Assembly (NCBI GenBank): GCA_964443885.1 | Contig: CAYUES010000034.1 | Span: forward strand, 1-12,682 | Direction of reading: 5' to 3' | From: OMIS01 sp964443885 | GTDB taxonomy: Bacteria; Patescibacteriota; Microgenomatia; UBA1400; PJMF01 | DNA length: 12,682 nt | In this document: positions 7,118 through 12,682 of the stretch, one piece after another | How the letters are laid out: every line of letters starts with the position of its first letter | Position numbering within the stretch: position 1 is the first letter of the stretch | Translations under genes and position numbers: made by a program | Notes under the pieces: generated by a model | The model's database searches: none | Seen by the model: only the letters and a program-made list of their open reading frames with translations | What the model was told of the DNA's origin: nothing

Positions 7118-7951
7118 CTACTCCAGCGGCAAATCTACGGTGTCAGCTGGTAGTACTTCTGGATTCTCGACCAAACGCGCATATCTAAAGTAGCGAATTG
7201 GTGAGTTCAAGAACTTACAGGTATACAGAATCAAGTCAGCATCGTAATCAGTAATCTCGGTGTTCTCTTCCCCTGAATAGATCTCATAGATCCATTTGCG
7301 TTGTTCATGAATGACTTCAATTCTGTCCCCTACGGTTGTTTCTGTTAGGAGATAAAACGAGTTCTTTCGCCAGTAATCATCTTGCCACCACGACTGCCAA
7401 CCAAACCGATGTGCTGCCATAATAATTGGATCTTCACTGCCTGGCACACCGAAGTCCGGGACTAACCAGACACCAGTGTTGAGTGCTTCATTTGGATCAA
7501 TGGTGGGATGTGCTTGAGTATCTACGCCAATTGTAGGAATAGAAATCCAAGTACCAAGTGGTAATGTTTCATCAAACGGTGGTTCGTATTTCTGCACTTC
7601 TTCCACAACTGCTGGCACTGTAGATTCTCCCAAGAGCGAATCTGAAGTGGCTGGGGTGGGTGTATGGGTAATTACTTCTGCTGAGTTTTCAGGGAAAATT
7701 TTGGCGTATGCTTCTGGCAAAACCAAGCTACCAACTACCACAATACTCGCCAACAGTACAAACGTGAGGACGAACTTAGCAATAGACTTAGCAGTTGCAT
7801 AGGTTTGCTCCATCATCGAGTATTTGTGAACTTTGGTACGTTCGTATTCTCGTGCAGAAAAGACAAGAATTTCCTTGCCCTCGAGGCGACGGCGAGTCGT
7901 CCGAAAGAAGCGACGTTGTAATAATGGATGGGTGTCTAAAACTAATGCCAT
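7118..7951 (-). CDS. Sortase-family transpeptidase, single membrane anchor
   Basis: A 277-residue sortase. A basic cytoplasmic head (1-57) precedes one transmembrane helix (about 58-80) and a linker rich in Thr/Pro/Glu. The sortase barrel spans about 130-262: WISIPTIGVDTQAH (135-148), catalytic His181 in IIMAAHRFGW (usually GHR), and catalytic Cys245 in LILYTCKFLN. Arg253, Arg256 or Arg259 would supply the third catalytic residue; the spacing does not decide which. Sortases cleave a sorting motif such as LPxTG and join the protein to cell-wall or pilin amines. No protein in the window shows a clear sorting signal, so the substrate is unknown. Divergence blocks a firm class; D- or E-like is a guess. 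The ATG is fixed by a promoter 11 nt upstream. Confidence 0.85.
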   Translation of the reverse strand: MALVLDTHPLLQRRFFRTTRRRLEGKEILVFSAREYERTKVHKYSMMEQTYATAKSIAKFVLTFVLLASIVVVGSLVLPEAYAKIFPENSAEVITHTPTPATSDSLLGESTVPAVVEEVQKYEPPFDETLPLGTWISIPTIGVDTQAHPTIDPNEALNTGVWLVPDFGVPGSEDPIIMAAHRFGWQSWWQDDYWRKNSFYLLTETTVGDRIEVIHEQRKWIYEIYSGEENTEITDYDADLILYTCKFLNSPIRYFRYARLVENPEVLPADTVDLPLE

Positions 7952-7962
7952 ATTTCCTGGCT

Positions 7963-7991
7963 ATTATATCCTATTTGGCGGCAAATTTCAA
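7963..7991 (-). promoter_or_regulatory. Consensus promoter of the sortase gene, very short leader
   Basis: On the minus strand, TTGAAA (7991-7986), a 17-nt spacer and perfect TATAAT (7968-7963). The box ends 11 nt before the ATG at 7951, predicting a leader of about 5 nt. An AGGA lies 4 nt before the ATG but would be at or upstream of the predicted mRNA 5' end, so it probably does not serve as a full Shine-Dalgarno site. Confidence 0.75.
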
Positions 7992-8012
7992 TAATATAGG
8001 CTGTTTCATGGT

Positions 8013-8041
8013 TTGGAAATCGCCCATAGTGTCGCTATAAT
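8013..8041 (+). promoter_or_regulatory. Promoter firing into the sortase-ATPase intergenic region
   Basis: TTGGAA (8013-8018), a 17-nt spacer and perfect TATAAT (8036-8041). Transcription would begin near 8048 and run rightward until the terminator ending at 8318, giving an RNA of about 270 nt. There is no long coding frame in that stretch. It lies back to back with the sortase promoter. Confidence 0.55.
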
Positions 8042-8090
8042 GAGTTTGTAACAGTGCTAGCAGAATGGGAAATGTAGCAGAAAAAGCAAT

Positions 8091-8158
8091 AAAAAAGAGA
8101 GAACTTTGTGGGAGCTCGGCTGCCTGCCCAACTGCCGAACTCCCACAAAACACTCTCT
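8091..8158 (-). terminator. Large intrinsic terminator guarding the sortase gene, minus strand
   Basis: TTTGTGGGAG (8105-8114) pairs with CTCCCACAAA (8140-8149). After one mismatch, TCGGC (8116-8120) pairs with GCCGA (8134-8138) around a 13-base loop. An outer AGAGAG/CTCTCT pair (8096-8101, 8153-8158) extends it beyond a 3x3 internal loop. Read on the minus strand it ends in a run of six T (8096-8091). It would stop leftward transcripts before the sortase promoter. Confidence 0.8.
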
Positions 8159-8268
8159 GACTTACTTGTATCTACTTTAGCATAAAAAGATTGAGTTTAC
8201 AGTCCGAGTTGGTCTTGGTATAGTTCTAAGCACTTGATGATTCATCCTAACAGATGGATCTCTAACAG

Positions 8269-8318
8269 AAAAAAGCATTGCTTCTCGTGGACTGTCCAGC
8301 GGTAGTAATGCTTTTTTT
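8269..8318. terminator. Bidirectional intrinsic terminator
   Basis: The sequence starts with six A (8269-8274) and GCATT and ends with AATGC and seven T (8312-8318). The arms stay nearly fully paired through the middle, with an inner TGGA-CTG-TCCA stem (8288-8298). Both strands therefore show a hairpin followed by a T run. It can end a rightward RNA from 8048 and a leftward RNA from about 8383. Confidence 0.88.
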
Positions 8319-8383
8319 ATTGCCCAAAACCCCTCTCCTACCTTGACTAAAACCTTCTTCCTCAATCTCTTTCGATTTTGATA
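8269..8383 (-). ncRNA. Candidate small RNA, about 115 nt, purine-rich 5' half
   Basis: On the minus strand a near-consensus promoter (8418-8390) predicts a start near 8383, and the bidirectional hairpin ends the RNA near 8269. The 5' half is purine-rich, with several Shine-Dalgarno-like stretches (TGAGGAAGAAGG, GGTAGGAGAGGGG). Read-through would be caught by the second terminator at 8158-8091. A TTG-started 62-codon frame (8365-8177) runs through the terminator and looks incidental. The family is unknown; promoter and terminator are the only support. Confidence 0.45.
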
Positions 8384-8389
8384 ATTTGT

Positions 8390-8418
8390 AGTATAACTAT
8401 TCGGGTTATTGCCGTCAA
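8390..8418 (-). promoter_or_regulatory. Strong promoter of the leftward small RNA
   Basis: On the minus strand, TTGACG (8418-8413), a 17-nt spacer and TATACT (8395-8390). This is among the best promoter matches in the window, yet no protein gene lies downstream before two terminators, which is the main reason to propose an RNA gene. Confidence 0.65.
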
Positions 8419-8525
8419 CCTATAGTTTAGTTTTCCCTATTTTAAGCATGTCTTATATAGTTATTATTACTACTTTTTAAGATGAAGTACAAATAATTTT
8501 GCACATTGATTTCTGTAAATACAAA

Positions 8526-8548
8526 CTTGTTGATTAGCTGTTAACAAG
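8526..8548. repeat. Inverted repeat upstream of the VirD4-like gene
   Basis: CTTGTT (8526-8531) and AACAAG (8543-8548) are perfect arms around 11 bases, 38 bp upstream of the extended -10 of the ATPase gene. The surrounding 8420-8585 is AT-rich with no gene. It could be an operator; no repressor gene is adjacent. Confidence 0.3.
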
Positions 8549-8585
8549 CAAGGTATATGCTAAATATCATTCTTATTACTCGAAG

Positions 8586-8594
8586 TGGTATACT
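8586..8594 (+). promoter_or_regulatory. Extended -10 promoter of the VirD4-like gene, near-leaderless
   Basis: TGG (8586-8588) plus TATACT (8589-8594), identical to the box before the Fic gene. Nine bases separate it from the ATG at 8604, predicting a leader of about 3 nt. There is no Shine-Dalgarno sequence and no clear -35 at 17 nt. Confidence 0.6.
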
Positions 8595-8603
8595 TATACA
8601 ACC

Positions 8604-10760
8604 ATGCCCGTACAACATTCACTTTTAGAACTCAGAGTTGGAAGAAATAACACTTACACACCAGAAGCCGCTGTCCAGCTCTTTTCTGCCCTGCCTGAAC
8701 TGCACAATAAGTGGTGGGATGGACTGCTGCAGCGGTATGAAAACCTCAGTTTTGAGATTGTGGTTGAGAACCAAACTATTTACTTCTTGTGTTACTGTCC
8801 GACACGTTTGCTGGAGTACATAAAGGGTCTATTTTTGGCCAGTTACCCACAAGTCTTGCTAACGGTTCTTGAAGCAGATCCTGTTGACAGTTTTATGCAT
8901 AAAAATGACGAGCGGTATGTTGAAAGCCAAAGTAAATTTCTTAATCTGGGCAAACTAACATTACGCAATCATGACTACCTCCCGCTCAAGACCTACGACC
9001 AGTTCTCAACTACAGATGCGCTACTACCACTACTCTCTACCCTTTCACAGCTTGGCGCCTTCGATCGCGTCTTAATTCAATACGCGGTTTCTAAAGAAAG
9101 TCAGACCTGGAAAGGCTCTGGCAGTACTGGTGAAACTGCCCATCCACAACAAGGTTTGATCGATCGTAAAGCTGCCTTTGAATCTGTCAGTGCGGCGATT
9201 CGTGTCGCAGTTAGCTCTGATACTGCAGAGCGCAGCAAACTGCTACTCGAAACAATTGGGAATGCTTTTCAAACATTTACGCAAAGTGAAAGCAATGCTT
9301 TAGAGCTACGTAAAATTTGGATACTACAGCAACAATTCCTGCACACTATTAAAACTCGCTCGTTGGCCTGGCAAAAAACCAACCATTTCTCACTAGCAGA
9401 AATTGCGACCCTCTATCATTTGCCTAATAATTTGTTATCTGGGGTGATGAATATTGCTTGGGGTAAGAAACTTCTGGGCGAGCCACCCGAAAATTTACCG
9501 ATAGTAACGGCTGATATGCCGCCAGAAGCCAAGCGCGAAATCAATGCATTTGCTCGTACGATCTATAAAAATAATCCGTCGGTCTATGGCCTCCACCGGG
9601 CAGATCGCCGCCGTCACATGTACGTAATTGGAAAAACTGGTACCGGTAAGTCTACTCTGCTGGCCAACATGGCTATTAATGACTTGCGTAACAACGAAGG
9701 TATCTGTGTCATCGATCCACACGGCGACTTAGTCGAGACGCTACTCAACTACATTCCTGCACACCGGATTAACGACACTATTTACTTTGATCCCAGTGAT
9801 CCTGAGCGCACCGTTCGCCTTAATCTTTTTGAAGGCAATAACGTGGTACACCGTGAGCTGATTGCGTCAGGTATCGTCTCGGTTTTCCGCAAACTCTACG
9901 CATATTCCTGGGGTCCTCGACTTGAATATATCTTGCGCAATGCTCTACTAACACTTTTGAAGACCGAGGCTGCGCGCCTTTCTGATATTTTGGATATGCT
10001 CACCGACGCCAAGTTCCGGGCACAGATCGTTGATAAACTCGAAGATCCGATTCTCAAGAACTTCTGGGTGAATGAGTTTGACGCCATGCAAGAAAAACAA
10101 CGTAACGAAGCGATTGCCCCAATTCTTAACAAGGTGGGTCAGTTTGTGTCTTCTCCGCTGGTACGCGATGTGGTCAATGCGCGCAAAAGTTCATTTAGTA
10201 TTGAAGAAGCGATGGATAGCGGAAAGATTATTTTAGTTAATCTTTCCCAGGGCAAACTTGGTGAAGATAACGCCACGCTTTTGGGGGCAATGTTAATTAC
10301 CAAGATTCAGCTGGCGGCGATGTCTCGCGTGCATGTGCCTGAAGAAAGCCGCCGAGACTTTTATTTATACGTTGATGAATTTCAAAACTTTGCGACAGAT
10401 TCCTTTACCAAAATCCTCTCTGAAGCGCGCAAGTATCGCTTAAACTTAACACTCGCCAATCAATATATTGCGCAAGTACCTGAAGAAGTTCAGAAAGCAA
10501 TCTTTGGTAACTGTGGAAGTATCATGAGTTTTGTGATGGGTGCAGATGATGCAAGTGTCTTTAGCAAAGAGTTTGGTGATTTATATACTTCAGAAGACTT
10601 GGTTTCACTCGGCAAACACCAAGTTATCAATAAACTTTCGATTCACAACGAGATCTCACTGCCCTTCCCAGCCCAGACATTGGCGCTTTCTAGAAGCAAT
10701 AATAGTAACAAGGAAAAAGTCATCCGCAGCAGTGGTGAGCGGTATGCTAAGAAGAAGTGA
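8604..10760 (+). CDS. VirD4/TraG-type (type IV coupling protein-like) ATPase, standalone
   Basis: A 718-residue P-loop ATPase of the HerA/VirD4/TraG group. Residues 1-300 are a soluble N-terminal domain whose function I cannot name. I see no N-terminal transmembrane pair as in classical VirD4. The motor domain has Walker A GKTGTGKST (343-351), CVIDPHGDLVETLL (368-381) after the first strand, IILVNLSQG (542-550), Walker B YLYVDEFQNFATDSF (587-601), and a motif-III-like LTLANQYIAQVPEEVQ (615-630). Relatives pump single- or double-stranded DNA, or protein-DNA complexes, across membranes. No relaxase, VirB or pilus gene lies in the window, so conjugation, DNA uptake or chromosome processing cannot be told apart. 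The tail (697-718) is basic. It converges on radA, 50 nt apart, with no visible terminator between. The start is fixed by the promoter nine bases upstream. Confidence 0.88.
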   Translation: MPVQHSLLELRVGRNNTYTPEAAVQLFSALPELHNKWWDGLLQRYENLSFEIVVENQTIYFLCYCPTRLLEYIKGLFLASYPQVLLTVLEADPVDSFMHKNDERYVESQSKFLNLGKLTLRNHDYLPLKTYDQFSTTDALLPLLSTLSQLGAFDRVLIQYAVSKESQTWKGSGSTGETAHPQQGLIDRKAAFESVSAAIRVAVSSDTAERSKLLLETIGNAFQTFTQSESNALELRKIWILQQQFLHTIKTRSLAWQKTNHFSLAEIATLYHLPNNLLSGVMNIAWGKKLLGEPPENLPIVTADMPPEAKREINAFARTIYKNNPSVYGLHRADRRRHMYVIGKTGTGKSTLLANMAINDLRNNEGICVIDPHGDLVETLLNYIPAHRINDTIYFDPSDPERTVRLNLFEGNNVVHRELIASGIVSVFRKLYAYSWGPRLEYILRNALLTLLKTEAARLSDILDMLTDAKFRAQIVDKLEDPILKNFWVNEFDAMQEKQRNEAIAPILNKVGQFVSSPLVRDVVNARKSSFSIEEAMDSGKIILVNLSQGKLGEDNATLLGAMLITKIQLAAMSRVHVPEESRRDFYLYVDEFQNFATDSFTKILSEARKYRLNLTLANQYIAQVPEEVQKAIFGNCGSIMSFVMGADDASVFSKEFGDLYTSEDLVSLGKHQVINKLSIHNEISLPFPAQTLALSRSNNSNKEKVIRSSGERYAKKK

Positions 10761-10810
10761 GAAAAAATGCAGTGCGAATATAAGACGAAGCTAGCGCCCA
10801 TAATAAACGA

Positions 10811-12289
10811 CTAATCTAACCCGAATTGATGAACAACTTCTTTGATCGTTTTATGAGTTTGCTTTGATATAACAGTCTTGAATCCTAGCCTCTGACTCTC
10901 CTTTATCCGTCGATCCAGCAGATTGACCTGGCGAATCTCCCCGAGTAGACCCACCTCTCCGATACAGACTGTACCGCCCGGAACCGGCTTATTCTTTAGT
11001 GAGCTGGCAATCGCAATCGCCATACCGAGATCAAGCCCTGGCTCTTTTGTTGAGTAACCACCTGCCAAGTTGAGAAATAAATCATAGTTGTCCAAAGGCA
11101 TGCGGCAATACTTCTGTAATATTGCGGAAATAACTTGAATGCGGGTTAACTCCACACCGCGCCCTACCCGCCGAGGCATTGCCAGCTGTGATCTCACTGC
11201 CAAAGCCTGAACTTCGAGTAATAAAGGTCTGGTGCCTTCTAAGACACAGACCGTCGCTGAACCTGCCACTGGCTTCTGCTGATGCTCGAGGAACAGACTA
11301 CTCGGATTAGCTACTGAGATAAAACCAGCTTCACCAAGCTGCAAAACCCCGACTTCATCGGTTGCACCAAAGCGATTTTTTATCGCACGAACCAAACGCA
11401 AATCATTGGTGCGTTCGCCAGTTAACTCAAGAACTGCATCAACAATGTGTTCAAGTACTTTTGGTCCTGCAAGCTGCCCTTCTTTGGTAACATGGCCCAC
11501 CAAAAATAAGGGGAAACCTTCTTCCTTGGCTGCCCGAGCCAGTCGCTCCGCAGATTCCCGAACCTGGCCAACGCTACCAGAGGCGCCCATCAGATCTTCG
11601 GTCGTCATAGTCTGGATACTGTCGACAACGACTAGTTGTGGATTGAGTTCTCTCAGGGCAGCAACCACCCGATCGACATCGGTACTGGGCAAAAAAACGA
11701 GGTTTTCAAGCAGACTTCTGTCAGAAAATTTTTGTGTTTGAAGATCGATAATTCGATTGATGCGCAGCGTAATTTGACTTGGACTCTCCTCACCACAAAC
11801 GTAGACGATCGGCTGAATTTGTTCTACACTACTGTCACTGCTCACTACACTTACTTTGCTTTTCTTACGCCCACCTGCAGTTACAGAACTTTCTCCACTT
11901 TCATTGAGTAACTGCCCGCCAGTGTCAGCTTGCCGCAGTTGTTCTAACACGACCTGGGTCAGCAAAGTTGACTTGCCAATTCCTGGTTCACCACCAATCA
12001 GCATCACCGCACCCTTTACCATTCCCATTTGATCTTTTTCTCCACCCAAAACACGATCCAACTCTCCGACTCCAGTTGAAAACCGTCGTTTTGCGTCTTT
12101 TAGGAGCTCGACTTGAGAGAACGGAATGCCGATTGCTGGAGCAGCCGAGCGCAAACTGCTTTCAGTTTTGGTTTCTTTGACTTCTTCCACCAACGTGTTC
12201 CAGGAAGCACAACTAGAGCACTGGCCGGTCCAACGTGGATACGTCTGTCCACAGTTTTGACAGATAAATTGTGTTTTTGATTTTGCCAT
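10811..12289 (-). CDS. radA: DNA repair protein RadA (Sms) with an extra loop
   Basis: A 492-residue RadA, a RecA-like branch-migration helicase in recombination and repair; most are about 450-460. A zinc finger uses C10, C13, C24 and C27. Walker A is GGEPGIGKST (99-108), followed by an unusual Ser/Gly/Lys-rich insertion (about 119-160) before VCGEES (164-169; usually VSGEES). Walker B is LVVVDSIQTM (219-228). The RadA-specific KNRFG motif is at 304-308. The C-terminal Lon-protease-like domain covers about 340-490, with AGGYSTKEPGLDLGMAIAIA at 409-428. It starts 15 nt after the stop of the nucleotidyltransferase gene, so the two are probably co-transcribed. Only a GGGG about 11 nt upstream resembles a ribosome site. 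All core motifs are intact. Confidence 0.97.
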   Translation of the reverse strand: MAKSKTQFICQNCGQTYPRWTGQCSSCASWNTLVEEVKETKTESSLRSAAPAIGIPFSQVELLKDAKRRFSTGVGELDRVLGGEKDQMGMVKGAVMLIGGEPGIGKSTLLTQVVLEQLRQADTGGQLLNESGESSVTAGGRKKSKVSVVSSDSSVEQIQPIVYVCGEESPSQITLRINRIIDLQTQKFSDRSLLENLVFLPSTDVDRVVAALRELNPQLVVVDSIQTMTTEDLMGASGSVGQVRESAERLARAAKEEGFPLFLVGHVTKEGQLAGPKVLEHIVDAVLELTGERTNDLRLVRAIKNRFGATDEVGVLQLGEAGFISVANPSSLFLEHQQKPVAGSATVCVLEGTRPLLLEVQALAVRSQLAMPRRVGRGVELTRIQVISAILQKYCRMPLDNYDLFLNLAGGYSTKEPGLDLGMAIAIASSLKNKPVPGGTVCIGEVGLLGEIRQVNLLDRRIKESQRLGFKTVISKQTHKTIKEVVHQFGLD

Positions 12290-12304
12290 ACAATATTTAC
12301 CCCA

Positions 12305-12682
12305 CTAGTCTTCTCTTTCTGTCGTGTGCACTCCGCCACTACTTTCACTCCGCGGTGAGCTTCCCTTAGCATCTTTCATTTGCTCCAAAAGTAACGTCGT
12401 CGAAACAGCTGGATTATGTTGGTGAACCACCAGCACCTTTCCGCCTAGCTCTTCCATCAATGCTTGCTTACGATCTATGTGTGGCGAGTGTGCTGATACC
12501 GCCAATATTGCTGGCTTAATTTTTTCGAGTAATGCTCGATGATCAGCTGGACTACTAAACTCTTCAGGCAAGATAAAAACTTCATCAGCGATCTGCAGTG
12601 ATTCCAAGTTCAGTACGCGGACTGCTTGGGAGTTAACTGGTCGATCTTCACCTTTCAACTGGCGAACTCGTTTGTCAGACTC
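12305..12682 (-). CDS. Nucleotidyltransferase (RfaE2/HldE- or cytidylyltransferase-like), C-terminal fragment
   Basis: The frame is open from the right edge to a TAG at 12307-12305 (125 residues). It begins ESDKRVRQLKGEDRPVN, matching the SD..VR.LKG..RPVN segment of RfaE2-type adenylyltransferases and related glycerol-3-phosphate or FAD-synthase-like cytidylyltransferases. There follow the alternating strands ADEVFILPEEF, KPAILAVSAHS and KVLVVHQHN, then STTLLLEQM, like the usual GRSTT-xLIER end. The N-terminal HxGH nucleotide-binding motif lies beyond the window. Such enzymes join NMP to a phosphorylated sugar or polyol, for envelope glycan or lipid precursors; the substrate cannot be told. 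The last 20 or so residues are a polar tail not typical of the family. It precedes radA by 15 nt. Confidence 0.82.
   Translation of the reverse strand, partial: ESDKRVRQLKGEDRPVNSQAVRVLNLESLQIADEVFILPEEFSSPADHRALLEKIKPAILAVSAHSPHIDRKQALMEELGGKVLVVHQHNPAVSTTLLLEQMKDAKGSSPRSESSGGVHTTERED

Larger units (their letters stand above)
8048..8318 (+). ncRNA. Candidate non-coding RNA, about 270 nt, family unknown
   Basis: Bounded by a TTGGAA-17-TATAAT promoter and an intrinsic terminator with seven T. It contains a long hairpin at 8096-8158 with a C-rich 13-base loop (8121-8133). I looked for and did not find the conserved segments of RNase P RNA, tmRNA or SRP RNA. A 31-codon frame (8065-8160, MGNVAEKAIKKRELCGSSAA and on) is present but half of it is the hairpin and it lacks a Shine-Dalgarno site, so an RNA role is preferred. 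This is inference from promoter and terminator placement only. Confidence 0.4.

Noticed and set aside
3829..7118. Sortase, rho, M23 and obgE as one operon
   Set aside because: Gaps are 172, 76 and 319 bp, and separate promoters are visible before sortase, rho and the M23 gene. Read-through remains possible, but a single operon is not supported.
7795..8153. Short frames over the sortase promoter on both strands
   Set aside because: They overlap the sortase coding start, its consensus promoter or the terminator hairpin, and have no recognisable content.
8177..8365. 62-codon minus-strand frame starting with TTG (RKKVLVKVGEGFWAIKKALL and on)
   Set aside because: It runs straight through the near-perfect bidirectional terminator, so about a third of its codons are set by the palindrome. 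It starts with TTG and has no recognisable domain.
8048..8383. RNase P RNA, tmRNA or SRP RNA in the structured intergenic region
   Set aside because: I found none of their conserved segments (such as GAGGAAAGTCC, the tRNA-like TTCGA arm with CCA, or GGTCCGGAAGGAAGCA) on either strand.
10758..10811. UGA recoded as Gly (as in Gracilibacteria/SR1), which would extend the ATPase by about 18 residues
   Set aside because: All other long frames run full length without in-frame UGA, and the ATPase already ends at a natural basic tail. One UGA stop is too little to suggest recoding.

Overview
The window looks like a fragment of a Patescibacteria (candidate phyla radiation) genome, perhaps Microgenomates-like. 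That placement is inferred from protein style, not from a marker tree. The signs are an O-antigen-ligase-like membrane protein fused to TPRs, an Obg with a large insertion in its Obg fold, a Rho with a long Asn/Gly/Arg-rich head, a divergent sortase, and a lone VirD4/TraG-type ATPase. UGA serves as a stop once and the long frames have no in-frame UGA, so the code looks standard (table 11).

Layout: (1) The left edge carries the start of a Fic-domain protein (minus strand), divergent from an O-antigen ligase/TPR protein (plus) that ends in a strong intrinsic terminator. (2) A minus-strand block reads, in transcription order, sortase, rho, LysM/M23 endopeptidase and obgE (7951 down to 2609). Separate promoters are visible for the first three, so this is a co-oriented cluster and not clearly one operon. 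(3) A 650-bp intergenic region (7952-8603) holds outward promoters for sortase and the ATPase, and between them two facing promoters and two strong hairpin terminators. This is a candidate non-coding RNA locus. (4) The VirD4-like ATPase (plus) converges on radA (minus). radA follows, after 15 nt, a nucleotidyltransferase cut by the right edge.

The genes fall into two themes. One is cell-envelope work: glycan ligase/polymerase, sortase, peptidoglycan hydrolase, sugar-nucleotide or lipid-head-group nucleotidyltransferase, and possibly DNA transfer. The other is housekeeping: Obg in ribosome assembly, Rho in termination, RadA in recombination.

A recurring regulatory pattern is that the -10 element sits only 6-11 nt before the start codon for Fic, sortase, the M23 peptidase and the VirD4-like gene, often as TGG-TAtACT. 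This implies leaderless or nearly leaderless mRNAs. The ligase gene instead has a normal leader with a Shine-Dalgarno sequence, and rho has a leader of about 110 nt that is poor in G. No tRNA, rRNA, CRISPR array or insertion sequence was seen.
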